The notes under the pieces are model-generated. The model did no database searches, was not told the origin of the DNA, and was given only the letters and a program-made list of their open reading frames with translations. 25,036 nucleotides of DNA, taken from CAZTZL01 sp964617625 (lineage in GTDB: Bacteria > Zhuqueibacterota > QNDG01 > DSAB01). The stretch lies in contig CAZTZL010000042.1 in the NCBI GenBank assembly GCA_964617625.1, positions 1 through 25,036 on the forward strand, written 5' to 3'. Below, piece after piece: positions 16,260 to 23,341 of this stretch. Both the position numbers and the translations under genes were made by a program. The number at the start of each line of letters is the position of its first letter. Position 1 is the stretch's first letter.

Positions 16260-16288
16260 AAAATAATACAATCTTGAAAAAATGTCAA
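16260..16288 (-). promoter_or_regulatory. Probable promoter of the surface operon
   Basis: Minus-strand TTGACA (16283-16288, perfect -35), a 17-nt spacer, and TATTTT (16260-16265). It would produce a leader of about 215 nt before the lipoprotein start at 16039. It is the best promoter match in the gap. Confidence 0.6.
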
Positions 16289-16349
16289 GCGTTTAATCCT
16301 ACAAAAGAAAAAATGGCCGCATCCGTGAAAAATTCCGCCTCAATCGGAA

Positions 16350-17063
16350 TCAGTGAACGATCGCCACCATATCGCGTACAGCTTGTTCCATACCAATCCA
16401 GAGTGCCCGTGCCACAACGGCGTGGCCAATATTGATTTCTTCAATCCTATCGATGGAAGCAATATCCGATATGTTCTGATAGTTGAGCTGCTGGCTCGCC
16501 GAAACACCCAAACCCAGTTTCGATGCTGCCATTGCCAGGGAAGAGATATTCTCGAGATGATCGGCTCTCTCATTCAAATCAGCGGCCGAGGCATATCCTC
16601 CCATATGCAATTCGATGTAGTCAGCACCAACTTTGGCGGCGGCTTTCACCTGATGAACAATGGGTTCAATCAACAAGCTCACAACGATATCCTGTGCCCG
16701 AATATCCTGAATAATACGCGCAAGCTGTGCTTCCTGCCCGAGCACATCCAAACCGCCTCCCGATGTCGAACCCGGTTTTTTACCCGGTATAAGCGTAATC
16801 ATATCTGGCGCAATGGACAGCCCAAGATTGATCATTTTCTCCACGGGAGAAATCTGCAAATTGAAATGGGTCTTCACGACCTCTTTGAGTACCTGTATAT
16901 CTCTTTCGGTTACAGGCTGCAACGATTCCTGTACGGTGCATACAATCCCGTCTGCTCCACCAAGTTCAACATACATCGCCGCAGTCACGGGATCCGGAAC
17001 AACGTCTCCCTCTGTCTCTCTTAAAACAGCAATATCCGCGACATTGATACCCAATCTGGCCAT
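16350..17063 (-). CDS. PdxJ-fold protein with catalytic residues replaced (pyridoxine 5'-phosphate synthase homologue)
   Basis: The 237-residue protein aligns over its full length with PdxJ, which makes pyridoxine 5'-phosphate from 1-deoxyxylulose 5-phosphate and aminoacetone phosphate. Fold landmarks remain: LGINV, PDPVTAAMYVELGGADGI, GGGLDV, VGADYIELHMGGYA, and the phosphate-site EINIGHAVVARA. By alignment from memory with E. coli PdxJ, and in the same numbering, the catalytic residues are gone: His10 is Asp, Arg18 Glu, His43 Thr, Arg45 Gln, Glu70 Gln and His191 Gln. The VHLREDRRHI loop became CTVQESLQPV, and NAGHG became SASQQ. The frame is intact, so this is not decay by frameshift. It probably still binds a phosphorylated ligand but is unlikely to be a normal PNP synthase. 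The ATG at 17063 has AGGGG upstream. It is a single gene with its own promoter. Confidence 0.85.
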   Translation of the reverse strand: MARLGINVADIAVLRETEGDVVPDPVTAAMYVELGGADGIVCTVQESLQPVTERDIQVLKEVVKTHFNLQISPVEKMINLGLSIAPDMITLIPGKKPGSTSGGGLDVLGQEAQLARIIQDIRAQDIVVSLLIEPIVHQVKAAAKVGADYIELHMGGYASAADLNERADHLENISSLAMAASKLGLGVSASQQLNYQNISDIASIDRIEEINIGHAVVARALWIGMEQAVRDMVAIVH

Positions 17064-17096
17064 GTGGATTCCCCTTTAACTCGATTATTGTAAACA

Positions 17097-17123
17097 ATTA
17101 TACGAATATACACGGTTGTTCAA
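17097..17123 (-). promoter_or_regulatory. Probable promoter of the pdxJ-like gene
   Basis: Minus-strand TATAAT (17097-17102, perfect -10), with TTGAAC (17118-17123, 15-nt spacer) or TTTGAA (16-nt spacer) as the -35. Transcription would start about 25 nt before the ATG at 17063, leaving room for the AGGGG ribosome-binding site. Confidence 0.6.
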
Positions 17124-17223
17124 ACTATTCCAAGAACTTATTTGAATTGGCCTGCGACTCAACAACTTTTTTCTGATATTGGCCCGATTCATTTTAATGG
17201 TACAATCTTCCCTGGACCGGATG

Positions 17224-18333
17224 CTATTCGATCACACTTGACACTTTTTTGAAGCGATATCCTTTTGCCTGATACTTTGAAATCTCATCCTGCAACACCT
17301 GCAGCGTGGCATCATAACAGTGACCGATGCCGATGGCATGCCCATTCATCTTTGCTTTTTTCGCCAGTTTCGACAAACTGGACCGGATGCTTTGGGGATC
17401 CGGTTTAAAATCAAAAAACACATCCCGCTTCCCGCACCGCATATCCAGTTCGCGCGCCACGTCAAATGCCGCACTCTCCGCAATGGTTCTGCTGTCGATA
17501 AAATAAAGATTCCGGATTTGAAGCTCTTCCAAAACATCGGTAATCGTATTCCGGTCGGAAGTCACTCTCGATCCCATATGATTATTCACTCCCACGGCTC
17601 CCGGAACCGAATTTAACGATTGCTGAATGACTTCACGAATTTTATGACGGGGCATCCGGTAAAGCACAATAAATTCATCCTTTCGATAATCGGCTGAAAT
17701 CGGCTCCATCGGGAGATGAAGAATGACTTCACACCCTTTCTTTTCCGCTTCGAGAGCCACTTTTCTGCTGTACTTTTCACCCGGAATAATTGAGATTGTA
17801 ATAAGTTCTCCAAAATCAAGGAACGATTGAATGACGGAATTCCAGTGACGTCCAAAATCGTCGATAATCAGTGCAATGTCGCCCTGTTCCGGCCAGTCTT
17901 CTTTAATCGGCACGAGCACGATTTGAACAAAACAGGAATCTTCCCATCCGGCATCAATCGACAAACACCCGGTGACCGGATCGCTTTTTGCGGATAGAAT
18001 AATTGCATCGACTCCCTGTAATGCATTTTGAATATCCAGATGAAGGCAGGGGATGGGAACACGGGCAGGCACATTCACAGTCCAGATTTCGCCCCGGGTT
18101 GGATTTTGAACTGTCTTCCACGTGACATTTTGTGTTTTCAAAACATATTGGAGGGTATCTTTCATCGCTTCTATCGGAGGATTTTTAAGGTAAGCTGAAC
18201 TGCCCGTCTCCGTACGTTTTATCTCCACCCGGAAAACGCGAATCCCGAGAACAATCAGAATGATAAAGAGCCCCATAGCGACAGGTGTCCAGCTGTTGTT
18301 CAATATACGGACGATTTTATTTTTAAAATTCAT
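17224..18333 (-). CDS. Divergent polysaccharide deacetylase (YibQ/DUF610-like), membrane-anchored
   Basis: From the ATG at 18333 the protein has 369 residues. One N-terminal membrane segment (WTPVAMGLFIILIVLGIRVF) leads to a domain outside the membrane. The C-terminal 220 residues match the divergent polysaccharide deacetylase family: ALIIDDFGRHWNSV, ITISIIPGEKYS, EVILHLPMEP, GAVGVNNHMGS, LYFIDSRTI and AIGIGHCYD. These proteins have the NodB-like barrel, but their substrate is unknown; they are often found near envelope genes. A TTG three codons upstream could also serve as start. The region of about 35-150 has no family I recognise. It starts 15 bp after the lipoprotein gene 18349-18945, so the two are probably co-transcribed and may act together at the cell envelope. 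Confidence 0.87.
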   Translation of the reverse strand: MNFKNKIVRILNNSWTPVAMGLFIILIVLGIRVFRVEIKRTETGSSAYLKNPPIEAMKDTLQYVLKTQNVTWKTVQNPTRGEIWTVNVPARVPIPCLHLDIQNALQGVDAIILSAKSDPVTGCLSIDAGWEDSCFVQIVLVPIKEDWPEQGDIALIIDDFGRHWNSVIQSFLDFGELITISIIPGEKYSRKVALEAEKKGCEVILHLPMEPISADYRKDEFIVLYRMPRHKIREVIQQSLNSVPGAVGVNNHMGSRVTSDRNTITDVLEELQIRNLYFIDSRTIAESAAFDVARELDMRCGKRDVFFDFKPDPQSIRSSLSKLAKKAKMNGHAIGIGHCYDATLQVLQDEISKYQAKGYRFKKVSSVIE

Positions 18334-18348
18334 TTTTTTCAATTAATA

Positions 18349-18945
18349 TTATCCGCTTAAAATCGCTTTGAGAAAACTCCAGGGACGGTACCCGGGAATA
18401 CTGTTATCGATCCATCGGTAAATTGCCCACCAGCCCTGCCGATCTTCACTCAACCAAAACTCAACCTGTCCTTCATACTCTGTCGGCAGTGAGGCATCTG
18501 TATGATGAAGTTCGAGACGATATTTTTTTATAAACACCACGCTGTCAGGTGCATTGATTTCTTCTATGTCCTCCGTGAACACCAGCGTACTCAATGAATC
18601 CTGAGGAACCTTGGAAAACGCCAGGTTCATAATTGCTTTTTCTTTCTGATCGTTCCAATCGGCAAAAACAGAAGCGTATTGAACAGCTAAAATCGGATCG
18701 GGATCAAATCGGAAAACAGCGCTGCTGTTGGATGAATCAATCAAACATCGCATATAGTTCTCTATATTTCGCTCTTTAATGGCACCGATTAAATTAACCA
18801 ATACATCATCTGCACTGTGGGGAGGTGTCCAGTTAGAACTGGGATTCGCAGGCGGTTCTGCATTCCGAATCGAAAACGGATTCCCGCATCCCGTGAATAA
18901 AAGGATCAGGACAGCAACCATTTTTAAAATTATTTTCACATCCAT
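18349..18945 (-). CDS. Small lipoprotein of unknown function
   Basis: From the ATG at 18945 this is a 198-residue protein. Its hydrophobic signal (MVAVLILLFTGC) has a lipobox ending LFTGC, so it is probably lipid-anchored. The mature part begins with a Pro/Asn-rich linker and then an alpha/beta region with WWAIYRW near the end. The size and HSADDVLVNLIGAIKERNIENYMRCL suggest an NTF2-like or 'nuclear transport factor' fold (weak inference). The frame stays open to an ATG at 19065, but those extra 40 residues precede the signal peptide and have no ribosome-binding site. No strong Shine-Dalgarno site precedes 18945 either. It leads into the divergent deacetylase gene. Confidence 0.75.
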   Translation of the reverse strand: MDVKIILKMVAVLILLFTGCGNPFSIRNAEPPANPSSNWTPPHSADDVLVNLIGAIKERNIENYMRCLIDSSNSSAVFRFDPDPILAVQYASVFADWNDQKEKAIMNLAFSKVPQDSLSTLVFTEDIEEINAPDSVVFIKKYRLELHHTDASLPTEYEGQVEFWLSEDRQGWWAIYRWIDNSIPGYRPWSFLKAILSG

Positions 18946-19009
18946 TAAGCTAAATAATGTTTTTAAAGAAGATCTATGGATATAAGATTGCATCGATTTC
19001 AAATCATTC

Positions 19010-19029
19010 TCTATATTTTCCAATATAGA
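19010..19029. promoter_or_regulatory. Palindrome upstream of the small lipoprotein gene (operator candidate)
   Basis: TCTATATT (19010-19017), the 4-nt loop TTCC, and AATATAGA (19022-19029) give a perfect 8-bp inverted repeat, 65-84 bp before the ATG at 18945. A TTGTTT/TATATT-like pair overlaps it on the minus strand but the spacing is poor. It could be a repressor site or an RNA hairpin in the leader; nothing in the sequence decides between them. The gap 18946-19413 also holds repeat copy B and a terminator, and no gene I would support. Confidence 0.4.
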
Positions 19030-19175
19030 TAAATTTAGCAAACAACAGCCATTGACGCAATACATTTTTCATCTTACGGAGGAACGATCCTGGAAAATTC
19101 ATATTTGGATTTTGCATACAATTCTTATTGAATAAACAAACTTTTGTAGAAATTTAGCTTGAACAATATTTTTTG

Positions 19176-19318
19176 AAATTCCAAATGTCAAAATCCAAAA
19201 TCCCAATACCTGCCTGTAGGAGGGCAGAAAGCACGAATGCCAAATTTTAAAAATATTTATTTTGATTTTGTAATTTGGCATTGATTTGACATTTCGATTT
19301 TGACATTTAGCATTTTTG
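19176..19318. repeat. Dispersed AT-rich inverted repeat, copy B
   Basis: The left edge (19176-19199) matches the reverse complement of 10240-10263 at 23 of 24 positions. The right half (about 19260-19318) turns to the opposite orientation with words such as TTTGACATTT and TTTTGACATTT. In the middle is a different, GC-richer piece that can form a small hairpin, CTGCC (19210-19214) with GGCAG (19223-19227). The general plan, CCAAAT words on the left and ATTTGG words on the right, is the same as in copy A. Confidence 0.7.
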
Positions 19319-19353
19319 GTTATATAACAGGAAATGCCTATCCAACCTATTTA

Positions 19354-19392
19354 TAAAAAAAGCGCCGGATAATTCAAAACACCCGGCGCTTT
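19354..19392 (-). terminator. Intrinsic terminator of the DUF5679/membrane-protein unit
   Basis: A perfect 10-bp stem, AAAGCGCCGG (19359-19368) with CCGGCGCTTT (19383-19392), has a 14-nt loop. On the minus strand it is followed by a T-run. It lies 22 bp after the stop of the gene 19414-20631, exactly where a terminator is expected. Confidence 0.92.
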
Positions 19393-19413
19393 AAAATCTT
19401 TCTTAGAAAAAGA

Positions 19414-20631
19414 TTATTTTTTCTCTTTCTTTTTCCTGGTCGAGACTGCTTTTTTTGCTGTTTGTCTCGGTTTCTTTTTTGCCGGTTCGGGTTCCGGGAC
19501 CTCTTCTTGTTTCTCTTCTTCCTCGATCTCCTCCTCTCGATCTTTTCTTTCGAGAAGATTCTCATCATCTTTGACTTTTTTGAGAATCATAAAAATGATG
19601 CTCTGTCCCACATTAAAAATCGCCAAAGGATAAGAGATGATGAAACCTCCGATAAATAACAGGAAGATAGCAAAAATCCACGCAGAAACCGCCGTCACCG
19701 GAGAGAGCCCGTAATCGATAAAATCCTGGCTAAAAAAGAAAAAAGATGTACAGGATGAATAGCCGACTCCGATGATATCTTTGACCCACATCCACAGAGG
19801 GTTGATCCAGCTTTGAAGCAGATAGGAGGCAGCATAGGAAAGATCGGCATACTTGTCTCCCATTCCCCAAAGGAAAAGAGTGGTCATTAGAGCCCAGGCT
19901 TTTTTCGCAAAAATTGCAAAAATTCCCAACCCCAGAATCGAGACAATGGCCAGAAGTATCTCGTAAAATACAAGCCGCCACGGTTGCGTATACATCACGG
20001 AAAAACTTTGGAAAATCCCTTCAAAGGCATCGTCATCGGTTGTCGCTAAAATCGCAGGGGTAAGAAGAAATGAAACGGCCAATGCGAGTATGACAAAAAC
20101 AAGAAAGAGCGAAGCCATGAACCAGATGATGGCAAACAAAGAAATGCCCACTTCCCCTACATAAGGAATACGGCCCAAAAGACCAATGACTACTCCCCCC
20201 AACCCCGTAAAAAAGATGATACAAGCAATAGCGACAGGAGTAGATATGACAGAACCGCCTTTTCGTTTCAGGGCAAAATTGAACGCTTCCTTCCAGGTAT
20301 AAAAAGTATTTCCTTTCAGATTCATATACGCCGCCCGGGCAACAGCCAGTGCCGTAACCATCCAGGCATACACTAGAACAACGATCCCTGCGATATAAAC
20401 AATCCAGGAATACCACGGAAGCGGTGTTCCCGCGGCACACGGCATAAGGCCATATCGTGCCCAGAAAACACTGAAATTGTTACCGGCCAGAATTAAGCTG
20501 AGATAAGTTAAAACGGCGTAAATCAGATATCCGAGCAACATCCCGACGAATTGAATCCATAACCGCTGGAAGCTGAAAGCCAACCGTGCAGATCTGAAGA
20601 TATCTCGCCAGTCAAATCGCATCGTTACCAT
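19414..20631 (-). CDS. Multipass membrane protein with highly charged C-terminal tail
   Basis: The 405-residue protein has about eight hydrophobic segments between residues 25 and 355. The last 50 residues are almost entirely charged and proline-rich: a Glu/Asp block (DREEEIEEEEKQEEVPEPEP), then a Lys/Arg block (KKKPRQTAKKAVSTRKKKEKK). I recognise no specific family. The layout, with amphipathic WKEAFNFALKRKGG and FEGIFQSFSVMYTQPWR loops, resembles membrane-only families such as DUF975/GPDPase_memb (weak). The tail is probably cytoplasmic and may bind nucleic acid, ribosomes or a partner protein. The ATG at 20631 is well supported, with GGAGG 7 nt upstream. It follows a DUF5679 zinc-ribbon gene by 36 bp and is closed by a strong terminator. 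Confidence 0.8.
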   Translation of the reverse strand: MVTMRFDWRDIFRSARLAFSFQRLWIQFVGMLLGYLIYAVLTYLSLILAGNNFSVFWARYGLMPCAAGTPLPWYSWIVYIAGIVVLVYAWMVTALAVARAAYMNLKGNTFYTWKEAFNFALKRKGGSVISTPVAIACIIFFTGLGGVVIGLLGRIPYVGEVGISLFAIIWFMASLFLVFVILALAVSFLLTPAILATTDDDAFEGIFQSFSVMYTQPWRLVFYEILLAIVSILGLGIFAIFAKKAWALMTTLFLWGMGDKYADLSYAASYLLQSWINPLWMWVKDIIGVGYSSCTSFFFFSQDFIDYGLSPVTAVSAWIFAIFLLFIGGFIISYPLAIFNVGQSIIFMILKKVKDDENLLERKDREEEIEEEEKQEEVPEPEPAKKKPRQTAKKAVSTRKKKEKK

Positions 20632-20667
20632 TCACATACCTCCTTTACTGATTACCAATTAAAATCA

Positions 20668-20817
20668 TTACTTCTGCGACAATATCTTATACATTCCCGT
20701 ACCACATGCAGAACACTTCCCTTTTAAAGCGGGTCTTCCGTTCTTCATTGTGACTTTCTGAGCATTTGCCATTTCCGTCTTTTTGCGACATTTTACACAA
20801 TATCCTGTTTCAGCCAT
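20668..20817 (-). CDS. DUF5679-type zinc-ribbon microprotein (49 aa)
   Basis: A short frame of 49 codons encodes a protein that starts MAETGYCVKCRKKTEM and ends KCSACGTGMYKILSQK. Two CxxC pairs (Cys7/10 and Cys36/39) make a zinc ribbon. The central KNGRPALKG matches the DUF5679 family, which is widespread in bacteria and archaea and has no known function. The start is secure: an AAGGAGGTGA Shine-Dalgarno site lies 9 nt before the ATG at 20817. It lies 36 bp upstream of the multipass membrane protein on the same strand, so the two are probably co-expressed. Confidence 0.9.
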   Translation of the reverse strand: MAETGYCVKCRKKTEMANAQKVTMKNGRPALKGKCSACGTGMYKILSQK

Positions 20818-20915
20818 GAAAATTCACCTCCTTAAAAAACTATTTTAATTTGTATATGTTACAATTCGATTAAAAATTAAGATTTTCTTTCTAAAAGTCA
20901 ATAAAAAAATGCGTG

Positions 20916-21287
20916 TTAAAAAAATTTGTTCTTGTTTTTTTTTAATACAAATACCACGGTACCAAACAGAATTCCGAGTGAATCAGCAAAAAAATCCGGC
21001 AAAGCGGCGACCCTGTTCCTGACAAAAATCTGATGGAATTCATCCGATGCACCATAGAGAATGCCGATTATCATTCCAAGGACGATGACATCAAACCGGC
21101 TGCCGTATAGATCACAGCAAGATCTCTGAAGAAAATAGGCGAAAATCAAATACTCCGCAAAATGGGCCCACACATCTTTGATTGATATGATAAAATCGGG
21201 CGGTCGGAGATTGGGAATGGATGAAAGAATAAAAATGAGGACGGCAAAAAAAAGTGTCGGGCCGTGTATTTTTAACGTTCGGCTCAT
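20916..21287 (-). CDS. VanZ-like family membrane protein
   Basis: From the ATG at 21287 this is a 123-residue protein with about four hydrophobic segments. It carries the VanZ pattern: WAHFAEYLIFAYFL, then YGASDEFHQIFVRNR and LPDFFADSLGILFG. VanZ itself gives low-level teicoplanin resistance; most VanZ-like proteins have no tested role. The start is chosen because ATG overlaps the nnrDE stop as ATGA and has GAGGA 6 nt upstream. A frame extending 50 residues further runs antisense-like inside nnrDE and looks like chance. It is the last gene of acpS > nnrDE > vanZ. Confidence 0.85.
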   Translation of the reverse strand: MSRTLKIHGPTLFFAVLIFILSSIPNLRPPDFIISIKDVWAHFAEYLIFAYFLQRSCCDLYGSRFDVIVLGMIIGILYGASDEFHQIFVRNRVAALPDFFADSLGILFGTVVFVLKKNKNKFF

Positions 21288-22831
21288 TTGCATTCCTCGA
21301 CCTGGCGGATTGCCTGCCCCAGTGTAATCAGCAAATCTCCGGCCACGAGCGAACGCCGGCCAAAACGCTCTCCGGCAATATCTCCCGCCAGCCCGTGGAG
21401 ATAGACACCGATAACAGCCGCATGAATGGGAAGGCATCCCTGCGCCAGGAAACCGGTAATCATGCCAGTCAGGACATCGCCGGAGCCTGCTGTAGCCATT
21501 CCCGAATTCCCTGTAGAATTGACATAGACATTTCCCTGAGGATCGGCCACAACCGTAGGCGCACCCTTCAGGACGAGAACGCTTCCGAAACGCCTGGCGC
21601 TCTCTCTGGCGGTCTCGATGGGATTTTTCACGATCTCATCGATCGGACGGGAATTCAAACGGGCCAGTTCGCCGTAATGGGGAGTCAAAATCCGTTTCCC
21701 TTTCGGTTTTTCCAGAAGATACGCTTCGCCTGCAAAAGCATTCAAACCATCCGCATCGATGACATGAGGGATTCTTATTTTTCCCAATATCTTTCGGATC
21801 AGTTCCTTCGTTTCATGTTCCGTGGACAATCCCGGTCCGATGGCTAGTGCATCCGCCCAGGGCAGGAGCTGATACACGGCTTTTTCAGCTTTCAGGGAAA
21901 GTGTCCCTTCCGGTGTCTGGGGCAGCGGCCGGGTCATCACCTCAGTGAGTTTTTCTTCAAGGATCGGATTGATCCCTTCCGGAATCCCGAGAATCGTCAT
22001 CCCGCCACCGGCCAGAAGAGAAGCTTTGGAACAGAGCGTCGCCGCACCTGTCAGCCCAGTAGATCCGGCAAGAACCACAATCTTTCCGAAAGTTCCCTTG
22101 TGACCGTTGGGGGGACGGACAGGAAGCTGATTTCTCACATCCTTTTCTTCTACCAAAAATGTTTGCACGCCGACGGATTTTGATACGATTTCGGGAATCC
22201 CGATATCCACGACTGAGACGCAACCGGCTATTTCCCGTCCCGGGTACAGAACCAGCCCTCTCTTGAGTTTCGCCATTGTCATAGTATGATCGGCTCGCAC
22301 GCACACTCCCTGAAATTCTCCGTCGTCGCTGCCCAATCCCGAAGGCAAATCGATTGAAACAACCGGGACACCTGTCCCGTTGATCCACCGGATTACATCG
22401 GCCATCAAACCGGTCACCTCGCCCGAAATCCCTGTCCCCAGCAGCCCGTCGACAATTAGATCAACCTGTTTGAATTTTTCCAGTACTCTGCGAGTTTTGA
22501 TTTCAACAATCGGGACACCCATATTCTGAAGAATATGAAAATTGACCAGTGCATCTCCTTTAATCTTCTCTTTTTCACCGATCAGAATCACTTCAGCATT
22601 CATTCCTTTGTTATGGAGATGCCTTGCGACGACCATGCCGTCTCCTCCGTTGTTGCCTTTCCCGCAGAAAATCATTACATGTTTACCGTCCGGAGGGCTT
22701 AATATTTTTTCAACGCATCGGACAACACCGATCCCCGCATTCTCCATCAGAATCAAACCGGGAATGCGGATTTCCTCGATGGTACGTTTGTCCATTTCTC
22801 GCATTTCATCCGAAGTGACCAGCCTCTGCAT
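21284..22831 (-). CDS. nnr: Bifunctional NAD(P)H-hydrate epimerase / ADP-dependent NAD(P)H-hydrate dehydratase (Nnr)
   Basis: This enzyme repairs NADH and NADPH damaged by hydration: the N-terminal half epimerises the hydrate and the C-terminal half dehydrates it with ADP. The 515-residue protein has both parts. The YjeF-N domain (about 1-215) contains GKGNNGGDGMVVARHL and VDLIVDGLLGTGISGEV. The ribokinase-like YjeF-C domain (about 230-515) contains GKIVVLAGSTGLTGAATL, DALAIGPGLS, VIDADGLNAFAG, LTPHYGELARL and the ATP/ADP-site GNSGMATAGSGDVLTGMI. The ATG at 22831 has GAGGAG about 6 nt upstream; a GTG two codons earlier is less well placed. It lies 9 bp after acpS, a common pairing in bacteria. 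Confidence 0.96.
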   Translation of the reverse strand: MQRLVTSDEMREMDKRTIEEIRIPGLILMENAGIGVVRCVEKILSPPDGKHVMIFCGKGNNGGDGMVVARHLHNKGMNAEVILIGEKEKIKGDALVNFHILQNMGVPIVEIKTRRVLEKFKQVDLIVDGLLGTGISGEVTGLMADVIRWINGTGVPVVSIDLPSGLGSDDGEFQGVCVRADHTMTMAKLKRGLVLYPGREIAGCVSVVDIGIPEIVSKSVGVQTFLVEEKDVRNQLPVRPPNGHKGTFGKIVVLAGSTGLTGAATLCSKASLLAGGGMTILGIPEGINPILEEKLTEVMTRPLPQTPEGTLSLKAEKAVYQLLPWADALAIGPGLSTEHETKELIRKILGKIRIPHVIDADGLNAFAGEAYLLEKPKGKRILTPHYGELARLNSRPIDEIVKNPIETARESARRFGSVLVLKGAPTVVADPQGNVYVNSTGNSGMATAGSGDVLTGMITGFLAQGCLPIHAAVIGVYLHGLAGDIAGERFGRRSLVAGDLLITLGQAIRQVEECK

Positions 22832-22840
22832 ATCCACTCC

Positions 22841-23218
22841 TCATGATTCTATTTTTTCTATGACCACGAAAGCCACGGATTCTCTTTCGCTGTGGGAAAG
22901 CGTCAGGTGCAGTCTGCATCCTTGAAGCAGACTCTTTGCATGGTTATAAAGAGAGAGCACCGGTTTCCCGCTGGGTTCGGATTGCACTTCAATATCCTGC
23001 CATCCCACATAACCGGTCCATCCCGATCCGACTGCTTTAAACGCCGCTTCCTTTGCCGCAAACCGCGCAGCCACCGAACCTATAAAATCCGGCTTCTCTT
23101 CACAGAGCCGGAATTCGTGAGGCGTTAAAATACGTTTGAGAAAACGGTCCCCCCAGCGGTGGATTACTCTTTCCATCCGCTCTTTATTAACCAGATCAAT
23201 TCCGATTCCGACTATCAT
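22841..23218 (-). CDS. acpS: Holo-[acyl-carrier-protein] synthase
   Basis: AcpS moves 4'-phosphopantetheine from CoA to the serine of acyl-carrier protein, switching on fatty-acid synthesis. The 125-residue protein has the usual length. The magnesium-binding residues are in VGIGIDLV (Asp8) and FAAKEAAFKA (Glu57), and the C-terminal strand LTLSHSERESVAFVVIE is typical. It heads acpS > nnrDE > vanZ-like. There is no clear Shine-Dalgarno site, which fits a very short leader: the TATAAT box ends only 8 nt before the ATG. Confidence 0.96.
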   Translation of the reverse strand: MIVGIGIDLVNKERMERVIHRWGDRFLKRILTPHEFRLCEEKPDFIGSVAARFAAKEAAFKAVGSGWTGYVGWQDIEVQSEPSGKPVLSLYNHAKSLLQGCRLHLTLSHSERESVAFVVIEKIES

Positions 23219-23226
23219 TTCAATGT

Positions 23227-23254
23227 ATTATATAAATTATTCGACGATAAGCAA
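23227..23254 (-). promoter_or_regulatory. Promoter of acpS-nnrDE-vanZ, predicted near-leaderless
   Basis: Minus-strand TTGCTT (23249-23254), a 16-nt spacer, and a perfect TATAAT (23227-23232). Only 8 nt separate the -10 box from the acpS ATG (23218), so transcription would start at or just before the start codon. The spacer between acpS and the divergent sigma gene is 123 bp and holds no other feature I can support. Confidence 0.6.
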
Positions 23255-23341
23255 GCAATTTCTGCTTGATTCCAATTTTTTTTTCCCTTACTTTCAGAAG
23301 AATCTTTTTAATTTATTTTACGTAGTAAAAGGAGCAGGATT

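Noticed and set aside
20818..20915. Promoter for the DUF5679 gene (TTGACT seen on the minus strand)
   Set aside because: With 16-18 nt spacing the only -10 is AATTTT-like; too weak to report, although a promoter somewhere in this 98-bp gap is likely.
21288..21437. Fifty-residue N-terminal extension of the VanZ-like protein
   Set aside because: It lies wholly inside nnrDE, is rich in Arg, Cys and Gly in an unpatterned way, and the ATGA overlap with GAGGA at 21287 gives a better start.
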